DNA from: Zavarzinia aquatilis
GTDB taxonomy: Bacteria > Pseudomonadota > Alphaproteobacteria > Zavarziniales > Zavarziniaceae
Assembly: GCF_003173035.1 (NCBI RefSeq)
Contig: NZ_QGLE01000010.1
Span: 62,001 to 126,000, forward strand
Length of the DNA: 64,000 bases
Reading direction: 5' to 3'
Shown here: in pieces, positions 1-8,013 of the stretch
Numbering within the stretch: position 1 is the stretch's first letter
Layout: every line of letters begins with the position of its first letter
Position numbers and translations under genes: made by a program
Notes under the pieces: model-generated
Databases searched by the model: none
Seen by the model: only the letters and a program-made list of their open reading frames with translations
What the model was told of the DNA's origin: nothing

Positions 1-5
1 GACGA

Positions 6-410
6 TCAGTTGGCGGGGGTGACGCTGCGGCTCTTGTCCACGGTCACGGTCTGGCCGTTGGGGCCGGTCGCCGTGCCCGAATAGCTGTAGGTGCCCTGAC
101 CGTCGGTGGTACCGCTGCCCGTATAGCTGCCGCCGCGCCGGCCTTCGCCGCTGCGGTTCACCGAATAGGTGCCGTCGCCATTGTTGCTGACGCTGCCCGA
201 GCGGCCCCAGCTGTTGCCGGCCCGGCCGACGCCTTCGCGGCTGCGGCTGCAGGTGCCGTTGGCGCAGCCGCTGTCGAGCTGGCGCGAATAGGAATGGCCA
301 CCGGCGCCGGTGCCGGAGACGGAACGCTGGCGGGCGAGGGCATCGGCCGAGACGGCGGCAAGGGCGAGGCTGGCGGTCAGGGCGGCGAGGGCGAGGCTGC
401 GCATGGTCAT
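6..410 (-). CDS. Exported Gly/Ser-rich small protein of unknown function
   Basis: I do not recognise a family. The 134-residue product begins with a clear signal peptide (basic MTMR, then an Ala/Leu-rich core, likely cleaved after ADALA near residue 26). The mature part is about 108 residues, low in complexity, rich in Gly, Ser, Arg and Tyr, with loosely repeated GS/GT-Y-S motifs and one Cys pair (CANGTC) that could form a disulfide. The ATG at 410 is preceded by GAGGA at good spacing, so I chose it over a longer frame that starts at 557. It is divergent from an OmpR-type two-component system, and a tandem response-regulator-like site lies between them, so it may be a target of that system. 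Probably periplasmic or surface-located. Confidence 0.6.
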   Translation of the reverse strand: MTMRSLALAALTASLALAAVSADALARQRSVSGTGAGGHSYSRQLDSGCANGTCSRSREGVGRAGNSWGRSGSVSNNGDGTYSVNRSGEGRRGGSYTGSGTTDGQGTYSYSGTATGPNGQTVTVDKSRSVTPAN

Positions 411-504
411 GGTGGTGTTCCTCAAGGTTGCGGCAGGTCCATCCCGCCGCCGATGGGATGGATCATGCGGGGCCGACTTTGCCCGGATATTGCCGGCGGG
501 CGCC

Positions 505-524
505 GATTTGTAACGATTTGTAAC
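505..524. promoter_or_regulatory. Tandem 10-bp direct repeat, likely OmpR-family regulator site
   Basis: The 10-mer GATTTGTAAC occurs twice back to back (505-514 and 515-524). Head-to-tail repeats about one helical turn apart are the usual binding architecture of OmpR/PhoB-type response regulators. It lies between the exported protein gene (minus) and the response regulator gene (plus), so it could serve autoregulation and control of the divergent gene. Function is inferred; the repeat is exact. Confidence 0.55.
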
Positions 525-565
525 GGGCCTTGGCGCAGGTGCCGGCTTCGATGACAATCCCGGCC

Positions 566-1303
566 ATGACCGACAAGACGATCCTTCTCGTCGAGGACGA
601 CGCCGAAATCCGCGACCTTCTGTCCGCTTTCCTGCGGCGCGAGGGTTTCGCCGTCGAGACGGCGGGGGATTCCCGGGCGATGGATGTCGTGCTGGCCCGC
701 CTGTCGCCCGACGCCATGGTGCTCGACATCATGCTGCCGGGGGAGGACGGCCTGTCGATCTGCCGGCGCATCGCGCCAAGGGGCGATATTCCGATCATCA
801 TGCTGACCGCCAAGGGCGACGATATCGACCGGATCGTCGGCCTTGAACTCGGCGCCGACGACTATCTGCCGAAGCCGTTCAACCCGCGCGAATTGCTGGC
901 GCGCCTCAGGGCCGTGCTGCGCCGGGGCGGACGGCCGGCACCGGCCGCCACCCCCACCCGGCGGCGCCTCCGCGTCGGCAGCCTGACTGTCGACCTGGAT
1001 GGCCGGCTGGTCGAGGACGCGGGGGGCCGGCGCGTCGCCCTGACCTCGGCCGAATTCGACCTGCTGGCCTGTTTCGTCGAACACCCGCGCCGGGTGCTGA
1101 GCCGTGACCAGCTGCTGGACTGGACGCGGGGGCGCAGCGCCGATCCCTTCGACCGCACCATCGACGTCGGCATCTCGCGCCTGCGCCGCAAGCTGGAGGC
1201 CGCGGACGCCGCCGTGCCCGCCCTGATCAACACGGTACGCAACGGCGGTTACATCTTCTCGGGCGATGTGACCGAGGTTCGGTCAGGGGAGGCCCGGCCA
1301 TGA
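566..1303 (+). CDS. OmpR-family two-component response regulator
   Basis: The 245-residue product has a receiver domain at residues 5-115, with the acidic pair ED-D near residues 10-12, phosphoacceptor Asp54 (VLDIMLPGEDG) and the conserved Lys in YLPKPF. A C-terminal winged-helix DNA-binding domain follows (about 135-235, with LTSAEFDLL and the recognition region RTIDVGISRLRRKL). It should be phosphorylated by the kinase encoded directly downstream, whose ATG overlaps this gene's TGA by four bases, which implies coupled translation. The start is uncertain: ATG at 566 puts TDKTILLVEDD at the N-terminus as is typical, but ATG at 551 is also in frame and neither has a strong ribosome-binding site. 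The signal sensed is unknown. Confidence 0.9.
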   Translation: MTDKTILLVEDDAEIRDLLSAFLRREGFAVETAGDSRAMDVVLARLSPDAMVLDIMLPGEDGLSICRRIAPRGDIPIIMLTAKGDDIDRIVGLELGADDYLPKPFNPRELLARLRAVLRRGGRPAPAATPTRRRLRVGSLTVDLDGRLVEDAGGRRVALTSAEFDLLACFVEHPRRVLSRDQLLDWTRGRSADPFDRTIDVGISRLRRKLEAADAAVPALINTVRNGGYIFSGDVTEVRSGEARP

Positions 1304-2664
1304 TGGCCCGGCTCGGCATCGTCTGGCGGCTGGTGCTGATCCTGCTGGCGGCGCTGATCCTGGTGCAGATGATCACCACCGCGCTCTATTTCTGGCGGCG
1401 GGAACAGGCCTTCGATGCCCGCCTGCGCTCGCCCATCGCCGATCAGGTGGCGGCCATGGCCAGCCTCGTCGACGAGGCCGACCCGCTGGAGCGCGAGGTC
1501 ATGCTGCGCGCCTTCAACAGCCAGGACCTTCTGGTCAGCATCAATGCCGAGCGCGGCGCCGACCTGCCCGACGGGCGCCCGCTTCGCCCGATGGAGGGCC
1601 GCGTGCGGGCGGAGCTGCCGGCGCTGACCCCGCCCCGGCTGGTCGTCATCCGCATGGAAACCGACATCGAGCAGAGCCGGCGCCTGCCCGTGCTCAGCCG
1701 GCTGTTCGCCGGCAAGGTGGCGGCGACGGTCGGGCTGGCCGACGGGCGCTATCTCCATGTCCTCGCCGACGGCGACCTGATGCCCCGGCTGTTCGGCCTG
1801 CAGCCCGGCTTCTTCGCCGGGGTGATCGGCTTCATGGTCGCGCTGCTGGTCGTCGTCCTGTTCACCCGGGAATCGAAGCCGCTGCGCCACCTTGCCCGCT
1901 CGGTGCAGGATTTCGGGCGCGATGCCGAACCCCGGCCGGTCAAGGAAGCCGGCGCGGCCGAGGTGCGGGTGCTGATCCGCGCCTTCAACGACATGCAGGG
2001 GCGCCTCGCCGAGCTGATGCGCAACCGCGCCTTCATCCTGGGCGCCCTCGCCCATGATCTCCGCACCTATCTCACCCGGCTGCGCCTGCGCGCCGAATTC
2101 CTGCCGGACGCGGCGGAGCGGGAACAATGGATCCGCAATCTCGACCACATGGGCCGCATGGTCGAGGACAGCCTGACCTTCGCCAGGGTCAGTTTCGGCG
2201 CCGACCGCGATGCCCGCAGCGACCTCGCCCTGATATCCCGCCGCGAGATCGAGGAGCGCCGCGCCCTCGGTCTCGCGGTTACGGGCAGCATCGGGCCGGA
2301 TGCCGCCCCGGTCGCCGGCAGCGAGACGGCGCTGGCCCGCGCCCTCGCCAATCTGGTCGACAATGCCCTGAAATATGCCGGTGGCGCCGAAGTCTCCCTG
2401 ACCCGGGACGGCAAATTCTTCATCCTCGCGGTCGAGGACCGGGGGCCGGGCCTGCCGGTCGAGGCGCGCGCGCAATTGGCGCAGCCCTTCCAGCAGGCCG
2501 ATACCGCCCGCACCAAGGGGACGGGCGCCGCGGGGGCAGGGGCTGGCCTTGGCCTTGCCATCGCCCGGGAAATCGCCGCCGGTCTCGGCGGGGCGCTGGA
2601 GCTGGGCGACCGGCCGGGGGGCGGGGCACGCATCCTGCTGCGCCTGCCCGCCATATCTCCTTGA
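1300..2664 (+). CDS. Two-component sensor histidine kinase (HAMP/HisKA/HATPase)
   Basis: Membrane sensor kinase of 454 residues. A first membrane helix (about 8-31) is followed by a periplasmic sensor region of about 130 residues and a second helix (about 168-190, FFAGVIGFMVALLVVVLF). A HAMP linker follows, then HisKA with phosphoacceptor His252 (ALAHDLRTYLTRL) and a HATPase_c domain with the N box (NLVDNALKYA), G1 (DRGPGLP) and G2 (GAGLGLAIAREI). The start overlaps the response regulator stop as ATGA, so the two genes form one operon. The N-terminal sensor region shows no domain I can name. Architecture resembles EnvZ-type kinases. Confidence 0.9.
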   Translation: MMARLGIVWRLVLILLAALILVQMITTALYFWRREQAFDARLRSPIADQVAAMASLVDEADPLEREVMLRAFNSQDLLVSINAERGADLPDGRPLRPMEGRVRAELPALTPPRLVVIRMETDIEQSRRLPVLSRLFAGKVAATVGLADGRYLHVLADGDLMPRLFGLQPGFFAGVIGFMVALLVVVLFTRESKPLRHLARSVQDFGRDAEPRPVKEAGAAEVRVLIRAFNDMQGRLAELMRNRAFILGALAHDLRTYLTRLRLRAEFLPDAAEREQWIRNLDHMGRMVEDSLTFARVSFGADRDARSDLALISRREIEERRALGLAVTGSIGPDAAPVAGSETALARALANLVDNALKYAGGAEVSLTRDGKFFILAVEDRGPGLPVEARAQLAQPFQQADTARTKGTGAAGAGAGLGLAIAREIAAGLGGALELGDRPGGGARILLRLPAISP

Positions 2665-2724
2665 ACCGGGACGCGCGGCGCACGATATTTGGGCCATCGT
2701 TCAATCGTGAACAGAGGAATTCCC

Positions 2725-3474
2725 ATGGCTGACTATAATCGTTATCCCACCGGCTCGGTCGCGGGCGGGCGGGCATCGGCGGTCAGCTTCGACGCCGGCC
2801 TTCGCGCCTATATGCAGCGGGTCTATCAGTTCATGGCGATGGCGACCGGCCTTTCGGGCGTCAGCGCCTGGGCCGTGGCCAACACCGGCCTGCGCGACAT
2901 TTTCTTCGCCTTCAACCCGCAGGCCAACGCCTGGGGCCCGACCGGCATCGGCCTCATCGCCATGATCGCGCCGATCGCCCTCGTCTTCTTCCTGTCGTTC
3001 CGCATCCAGCAGATGCGGGCGTCGAGCGCGCAGCTCGCGTTCTGGGTCTATGCCGGCCTGACCGGCCTGTCGCTGGCCTCGATCCTGCTGAACTTCACGG
3101 GCGAGAGCGTGGCGCGGGTCTTCTTCATCTCGGCCGCGACCTTCGGCGGCATGAGCCTGTGGGGCTATACGACGAAGCGCAGCCTCGATGCCTTCGGCTC
3201 GTTCCTGTTCATGGGCCTGATCGGCATTCTGGTCGCCTCGGTGGTCAACATCTTCCTCGCCTCCTCGGCAATGCAGTGGATGATCTCGGTGATCGGCGTC
3301 CTCGTCTTCTCGGGCCTGACCGCCTATGACACCCAGAAGATCAAGGAAATGTACGCCGAGGGCGACGATGGCGAGACCGCGACCAAGAAGGCCGTGTTCG
3401 GCGCCCTGCAGCTCTACCTCGACTTCATCAACCTGTTCATCATGCTGGTCCGCCTGTTCGGCGACCGCCGCTGA
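2725..3474 (+). CDS. Bax inhibitor-1/YccA family membrane protein
   Basis: The 249-residue inner-membrane protein has about seven hydrophobic segments and a cytoplasmic-type N-terminus. The family signature appears in the last third (GLTAYDTQKIKEMY), which carries the Asp of the proposed pH-sensing pair in BI-1 proteins, followed by a conserved LYLDFINLF segment. Bacterial members (YccA, YbhL) are linked to membrane-protein quality control and ion leak; the substrate is not known here. ATG 2725 is preceded by AGAGGA, so I prefer it to the TTG at 2689. It ends at a strong intrinsic terminator and is monocistronic. Confidence 0.9.
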   Translation: MADYNRYPTGSVAGGRASAVSFDAGLRAYMQRVYQFMAMATGLSGVSAWAVANTGLRDIFFAFNPQANAWGPTGIGLIAMIAPIALVFFLSFRIQQMRASSAQLAFWVYAGLTGLSLASILLNFTGESVARVFFISAATFGGMSLWGYTTKRSLDAFGSFLFMGLIGILVASVVNIFLASSAMQWMISVIGVLVFSGLTAYDTQKIKEMYAEGDDGETATKKAVFGALQLYLDFINLFIMLVRLFGDRR

Positions 3475-3498
3475 TCGAATACACAGGATAACGACGAA

Positions 3499-3533
3499 CG
3501 CCCGGCGGCTCCCCCCGCCGGGCGTTTTCGTTT
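3499..3533 (+). terminator. Rho-independent terminator after the BI-1 gene
   Basis: A perfect 10-bp stem (CGCCCGGCGG, 3499-3508, with CCGCCGGGCG, 3515-3524), a six-base loop, and a TTTTCGTTT tail. It starts 25 bases after the stop codon. Confidence 0.9.
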
Positions 3534-3569
3534 AGGCTGAGGGAAAGGCGAAACAAGGGGACCGCAGTG

Positions 3570-5051
3570 ATGAGAGTGCTCGTTGCCATGATGAAACATG
3601 AGACGAACACCTTCTCGCCCCTCGTCACCGATCTTGCCCGTTTCGAGGCCTGGGGCCTCCACTACGGCCCGGCGGCCGAGCGCGCCTATGCCGATACCGC
3701 CATGCCCATGGGCGCCTATATCCGCCTGTGCCGGGCGCGCGGCGCCGAGGTGATCACCCCGGTCGCGGCCGAGGCCATGCCCGGCGGCATCGTCACCCGC
3801 GAGGCTTACGAGACGCTGGCCGGCGCCATTGTCGAGACCGCCCGGCAAGGGGTCGACGCCATGCTGCTCGACCTGCATGGCGCCATGGTCGCCGAGCATG
3901 TCGCCGACGGCGAGGGCGAATTGCTGCGCCGCCTGCGCGCCGTCGCGCCCCATGTCCCCATCGCCGTCACCTGCGACCTGCATTGCAACCTGACGCAGGC
4001 CATGGTCGAGAATTGCGATGCCCTGATCGGTTACAAGACCTATCCCCATGTCGACATGGCCGAGGTGGGCGAGCGGATCGCCCGCGTGCTCTTCGACGCC
4101 ATCGACGGCAAATGCCGCCCGGTCATGGCCTTTTCGCCCATCCCCGTGCTGGCCCAGACCCTGCGCATGGGCACCGACGATGCGCCGATGAAGGATGTGG
4201 TCGGCGAGGCGCGCCGGCTCGAGGACGCGGGCCTGCTGGCGGCCACCGTCTTCGGCGGCTTTCCCATGGCCGATGTCGCCCATGCTGGCATGGCGGCGGT
4301 CGTCGTCGCCGATGGCGACGGCAAGGCGGCGCAAGACGCGGTCGACCATCTGGTCGATTTCACGCGGGCAAGGCGCGACGATTTCCTCTACGACCACGAG
4401 CCGATCGAGACCGCCCTCGACCGGGCAGCCCTGCTGGGCGAGGCGGGCGGGCCGGTGATCCTGCTCGATCACGCCGACAATTGCGGCTCGGGCGGGACGC
4501 AGGACGTCATGGGCGTGATCGCCGCCGTGATCGACAAGGGCCTGCGCGATGTCGCCGTGGGCGCTGTCTTCGACCCGCAGGCGGTGACCGCCATGGCGGC
4601 GGCCGGGGTCGGCAGCACCATCACCCTCGATCTTGGCGGGCGGATCGCCATGCCGGCCCTTGGCCTCGAAGGCCGGCCGCTGAGCGTGACCGGCCGGGTG
4701 AAGGTGCTGACCGACGGGCGTTTCATCGTGCGGGGGCCGATGTACACGGGCGTCACCGTCGAGATGGGACCGACAGCGGTCCTCGCCATCGACGATGGCC
4801 GGGTGGAAATCGTCATCACCTCGCGCCATCACGAACCCTGGGACCGCGGCGTCTTCACCAGCGTCGGCATCGACCCGGCGGCCAAGCGTTATCTGCTGCT
4901 GAAATCCCGCATCCATTACCGGGCGGGTTTCGCGCCGCTGGCGAAGGCGACCCTGACCCTCGACGGCGAAGGGGTGACGACGTCGGACAACAGCAAGCTG
5001 TCCTACGGCCGGCTGGCCCGGCCGATCTATCCCTTCGATCGGATCAACTGA
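3570..5051 (+). CDS. M81 family metallopeptidase (MlrC-like)
   Basis: About 493 residues, a normal MlrC length. MlrC is best known as the microcystinase-C that completes breakdown of linearised microcystin, but family members occur widely and most have unknown substrates. The N-terminal DUF1485-type domain shows HETNTFSP near residues 10-17, LLDLHGAMV and TCDLHCNLT, which supply conserved metal-ligand and acidic residues. The C-terminal MlrC domain follows. ATG 3570 has AAGGGG upstream; a GTG at 3567 is an equally possible start. It stands alone, with no transporter or peptidase partner beside it that would name the substrate. Confidence 0.85.
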   Translation: MRVLVAMMKHETNTFSPLVTDLARFEAWGLHYGPAAERAYADTAMPMGAYIRLCRARGAEVITPVAAEAMPGGIVTREAYETLAGAIVETARQGVDAMLLDLHGAMVAEHVADGEGELLRRLRAVAPHVPIAVTCDLHCNLTQAMVENCDALIGYKTYPHVDMAEVGERIARVLFDAIDGKCRPVMAFSPIPVLAQTLRMGTDDAPMKDVVGEARRLEDAGLLAATVFGGFPMADVAHAGMAAVVVADGDGKAAQDAVDHLVDFTRARRDDFLYDHEPIETALDRAALLGEAGGPVILLDHADNCGSGGTQDVMGVIAAVIDKGLRDVAVGAVFDPQAVTAMAAAGVGSTITLDLGGRIAMPALGLEGRPLSVTGRVKVLTDGRFIVRGPMYTGVTVEMGPTAVLAIDDGRVEIVITSRHHEPWDRGVFTSVGIDPAAKRYLLLKSRIHYRAGFAPLAKATLTLDGEGVTTSDNSKLSYGRLARPIYPFDRIN

Positions 5052-5084
5052 CGGCGGCACGCCGCCTGCATCAACTGACGGCGG
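5043..5084. repeat. 27-bp-period direct repeat across convergent gene ends
   Basis: The 15-mer ATCAACTGACGGCGG occurs at 5043-5057 and again at 5070-5084, and the similarity continues for several bases past each copy. The first copy contains the stop codon of the MlrC gene; the second contains the stop of the convergent HxlR gene. This looks like a small tandem duplication. Confidence 0.7.
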
Positions 5085-5562
5085 AACGCCGGCCCGGCAG
5101 CAGTCGGGCCACCACTTCGGCATCGGCGCCGGGACCGGCAACGGCCCTGACGTCGCGGGGGCCGAGGATGCGGCCGTCGGCGGCGCGCACCTCCAGGGGG
5201 GCGATGGGCCGGCCATCCCGCCGGTCGGTCAGCACGACGGGCGCCGGGTCCGGGTTGGCATGGGCATCGCCCCATTGCAGCAGGGCGACCAGCACCGGCA
5301 TCAGGGCTTCGCCCTTCGGCGTCAGGCGGTATTCGACGGTGGCGGCATCGGGCTCTTCCCGCGCCAGCACCCCGGCCGCGACCAGTTTCTTCAGGCGGGC
5401 CGACAGGATGTTGCGGGCAATGCCGAGGCGGTCGGCGAAATCCTGAAAGCGCCGGCAGCCGAAGAAGGCTTCGCGCACCACGAGCAGGCTCCACCATTCG
5501 CCGACCACGTCGAGGGCGCGGGCAAGGGAACAGTTCTTCTCGGCGAAGGAATGGCGGGTCAT
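5071..5562 (-). CDS. HxlR-family winged-helix transcriptional regulator
   Basis: A 163-residue regulator with the HxlR domain at residues 10-100: a conserved Cys at the start (EKNCSLARALDVVGEWWSLL), the FGCRRFQDFADRLGIARNILSARL recognition region in two parts, and the wing (EYRLTPKGEAL). The Cys is a candidate redox or electrophile sensor, as in related YodB/HypR proteins. It is divergent from a thioesterase gene, with a cluster of perfect palindromes between them. I prefer ATG 5562 because the alternative ATG at 5595 falls inside the palindrome; neither has a clear ribosome-binding site. The C-terminal 60 residues are a family-variable extension. Confidence 0.85.
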   Translation of the reverse strand: MTRHSFAEKNCSLARALDVVGEWWSLLVVREAFFGCRRFQDFADRLGIARNILSARLKKLVAAGVLAREEPDAATVEYRLTPKGEALMPVLVALLQWGDAHANPDPAPVVLTDRRDGRPIAPLEVRAADGRILGPRDVRAVAGPGADAEVVARLLPGRRSAVS

Positions 5563-5592
5563 GACCGGGGAGGATAGGGCGCATGGTTTCGT

Positions 5593-5650
5593 CATGCAAC
5601 TGCGCCACGGTCATCGCAGGCCTGCGGCGGGCGCAGTTGCATGATGCAAC
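5593..5650. promoter_or_regulatory. Palindrome cluster, likely HxlR operator
   Basis: CATGCAACTGCGCC (5593-5606) is exactly inverted at 5630-5643. The right arm also forms a tighter palindrome, GTTGCAT (5636-5642), one base, ATGCAAC (5644-5650). The module ATGCAAC therefore occurs three times in the divergent promoter region of the HxlR regulator and the thioesterase. Binding is inferred from position and symmetry. Confidence 0.6.
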
Positions 5651-5695
5651 TACATGACCTTCAATCGTCGCCATGATGTTCGATGGGGACTTGTC

Positions 5696-6586
5696 ATGAA
5701 CCATACCAACCGGGGCGGCTTTGCCGACGTGAAGGTCGAGCGCCTGTTTCCGCCCCACGCCGGGGAAGCGGCGGAAGCGGCGCCGCCTGAAACGGCACTG
5801 CCGCCCGCCGAAGGCCTGTTCGCCCGCGACGGCGAAGATTACCTGCCCCTGCCCCTGTCCCATGGGCCGTTCGATGCCCTGCATGGCGGCGCCATCGGCG
5901 GCTTGCTGGCCAATGCGGCCGAGGCCCTGGCGGCGCGGGAGGACATGGGCACGCCGATCGCCGCCCATATCCAGTTCCTGCGCCCGCTGAAATCCGATCA
6001 CCGGCTGATCGTCTTCGCCGAAGTGGCCCAGCCCGGCCGGCGCCTGAACCTGGTCGATGCCTTCATCGAGGTCGAGGGCGCCCTGCGGGCCGAGGGGCGT
6101 TTCACCTTCGCGCGGGACATCGACATTCCGGGCCTCGCCGAATTGCCCAATGCCCCGCAGCACGATCCCCTGTCCTTCCCGGTGATCGAGCCGCCGCATC
6201 GCCCGGGCCGCACCTGGTTCAAGGACGCGCTCGAATGGCGCGAGGCGCCGGGCGGCACGGTCTGGATCCGGGGGCTGACCGAGCTTGGCCCCGAGGCCCA
6301 TGCCCTGCCCCGGGTGATCGCCGCCGCCGACTGGTCCGCCGGCATCAGCCGGCCCGACGGCTGGTCCCGGCCGCGCGCCGCCGCCTTCCCCAATTCGGCC
6401 CTAAGCGTCAACCTGTGGCGCCGGCCCATCGGCGACTGGATCGGCCTGACCCCCCGCAGCCGCTGGGGCCGCACCGGCTTCGGCATGGCCGAGGCGATCC
6501 TGTCGGACAGTCACGGCGAGATCGGCGCGGCGACGATGCCGGTCATCCTGCTGCCTTTCCCGGAGAAAACCGCCCCCACGGCTTGA
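5696..6586 (+). CDS. Acyl-CoA thioesterase family protein (double hotdog)
   Basis: The 296-residue protein resembles TesB-like double-hotdog thioesterases. The N-terminal hotdog contains LHGGAIGGLLANAAE and AAHIQFLRPLKSD, typical of the 4HBT helix and the following strand; the C-terminal half contains the second hotdog (ALSVNLWRRPIGDWIGL and the following GxGxAEAILSD strand). Members hydrolyse acyl-CoA thioesters; chain-length preference cannot be read. The start at 5696 has GGGGA upstream and is preferred to ATG 5654. Its divergent arrangement with an HxlR regulator suggests control by that protein. Confidence 0.8.
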   Translation: MNHTNRGGFADVKVERLFPPHAGEAAEAAPPETALPPAEGLFARDGEDYLPLPLSHGPFDALHGGAIGGLLANAAEALAAREDMGTPIAAHIQFLRPLKSDHRLIVFAEVAQPGRRLNLVDAFIEVEGALRAEGRFTFARDIDIPGLAELPNAPQHDPLSFPVIEPPHRPGRTWFKDALEWREAPGGTVWIRGLTELGPEAHALPRVIAAADWSAGISRPDGWSRPRAAAFPNSALSVNLWRRPIGDWIGLTPRSRWGRTGFGMAEAILSDSHGEIGAATMPVILLPFPEKTAPTA

Positions 6587-6610
6587 GACGCCGCCACAAA
6601 TGCCTATACT
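6583..6610 (+). promoter_or_regulatory. Sigma-70-type promoter of argG
   Basis: TTGAGA (6583-6588), a 16-base spacer and TATACT (6605-6610), close to consensus. It overlaps the stop codon of the thioesterase gene and lies 40 bases upstream of the argG start, so argG is probably transcribed on its own. Confidence 0.6.
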
Positions 6611-6649
6611 GCGCGCGCCCGACGACGGGCGGATCCAAGGATGGATGTT

Positions 6650-7864
6650 ATGGCGCGCGACGTGAAGAAGGTCGTGCTCGCTTATTCCGGCGGGCTCGAC
6701 ACCTCGGTTATCCTCAAGTGGCTGCAGGAAGCCTATGGCTGCGAGGTGGTGACCTTCACCGCCGACCTCGGCCAGGGCGAGGAACTGGAGCCGGCGCGCA
6801 AGAAGGCCGAGATGTTCGGCGTGAAGGAAATCTTCATCGAAGACCTGCGCGAGACTTTCGTCCGCGACTACGTCTTCCCGATGTTCCGCGCCAATGCCCT
6901 TTATGAAGGTGTCTATCTGCTCGGCACCTCGATCGCGCGGCCGCTGATCGCCAAGCGCCAGATCGAGATCGCGCGTCAGGTCGGCGCCGACGCCGTCGCC
7001 CATGGCGCGACCGGCAAGGGCAACGACCAGGTCCGCTTCGAGCTGTCCTACTACGCGCTGGAGCCCGGCATCCATGTCATCGCGCCCTGGCGCGAATGGG
7101 ACCTGACCTCGCGCACCAGGCTGATCGACTTCGCCGAGAAGCACCAGATTCCGATCGCCAAGGACAAGCGCGGCGAGGCGCCCTTCTCGGTCGACGCCAA
7201 CCTGCTGCACACCTCGTCCGAGGGCAAGGCGCTGGAAGATCCCTGGCAGGAGCCCGAGGAATTCGTCTATTCCCGCACGGTTTCCCCTGAAGCCGCGCCC
7301 GACAAGCCGACCTATGTCGAGATTGAGTTCGAGAAGGGCGACGCCGTCGCCATCGACGGCGAGAAACTGTCGCCGGCCGCCCTGCTCACCCGGCTGAACG
7401 ACCTCGGCGGCGCCAATGGCATCGGCCGCCTCGACCTCGTCGAGAACCGTTTCGTCGGCATGAAGTCGCGCGGCGTCTACGAGACCCCGGGCGGCACCGT
7501 GCTGCTGGCCGCCCATCGCGGCATCGAGTCGATCACCCTTGACCGCGGCGCCATGCACCTGAAGGACGATCTGATGCCGCGTTACGCGGAGCTGATCTAC
7601 AACGGCTTCTGGTTCAGCCCGGAGCGCGAGATGCTGCAGGCCCTGATCGACAAGAGCCAGGAGCATGTCTCGGGCACGGTGCGGCTGAAGCTCTACAAGG
7701 GTTCGGTCCGCGTCGTCGGCCGCAAGAGCCCGAACACGCTCTACAGCCTCAGCCATGTCACCTTCGAGGAAGACGCGGTCTACGACCAGCACGATGCCGA
7801 AGGCTTCATCAAGCTGAACGCGCTGCGCCTGAAGCTGCTGCGCCGCCGCGGCATGAACAGCTGA
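6650..7864 (+). CDS. argG: Argininosuccinate synthase
   Basis: ArgG (EC 6.3.4.5) joins citrulline and aspartate with ATP to give argininosuccinate, the penultimate step of arginine synthesis in the cytoplasm. The 404-residue product has the N-type ATP pyrophosphatase loop AYSGGLDTS at residues 10-18, the [13 protein letters not shown] citrulline/ATP segment and the [13 protein letters not shown] region. Length and sequence are normal for the family. AAGG lies eight bases before ATG 6650, so I use that start instead of ATG 6641. It has its own promoter and is followed by a hairpin terminator. No argH or other arginine gene lies nearby. Confidence 0.97.
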   Translation: MARDVKKVVLAYSGGLDTSVILKWLQEAYGCEVVTFTADLGQGEELEPARKKAEMFGVKEIFIEDLRETFVRDYVFPMFRANALYEGVYLLGTSIARPLIAKRQIEIARQVGADAVAHGATGKGNDQVRFELSYYALEPGIHVIAPWREWDLTSRTRLIDFAEKHQIPIAKDKRGEAPFSVDANLLHTSSEGKALEDPWQEPEEFVYSRTVSPEAAPDKPTYVEIEFEKGDAVAIDGEKLSPAALLTRLNDLGGANGIGRLDLVENRFVGMKSRGVYETPGGTVLLAAHRGIESITLDRGAMHLKDDLMPRYAELIYNGFWFSPEREMLQALIDKSQEHVSGTVRLKLYKGSVRVVGRKSPNTLYSLSHVTFEEDAVYDQHDAEGFIKLNALRLKLLRRRGMNS

Positions 7865-7873
7865 AGACCGGTT

Positions 7874-7897
7874 GGGGGCGTCTCGCCGCCCCCCTTT
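7874..7897 (+). terminator. Terminator after argG
   Basis: GGGGGCG (7874-7880) pairs with CGCCCCC (7887-7893) around a six-base loop, followed by CTTT. The short T run makes it moderate. Confidence 0.6.
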
Positions 7898-7997
7898 GAG
7901 CGGATTGCCTGTTCATCGAATCGGCAAGCCGCTCAAAAGTCTTTTAATCGTGCGGTTTCCAGCGGCAAACCGGCATCCACCTTGCCGGAAACCGCAC
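7898..7997. repeat. Paired palindromic intergenic element
   Basis: Two inverted repeats fill the gap between argG and the methyltransferase. GAGCGGATTGCC (7898-7909) faces GGCAAGCCGCTC (7923-7934) with one G:T-type mismatch. GTGCGGTTTCC (7950-7960) is exactly inverted at 7987-7997, with an inner GGCAA/TTGCC pair. The second part resembles the dispersed palindromic repeats that precede many alphaproteobacterial genes. I did not see another copy in this window. Confidence 0.6.
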
Positions 7998-8013
7998 CCA
8001 TCCGCGAGGGGCC

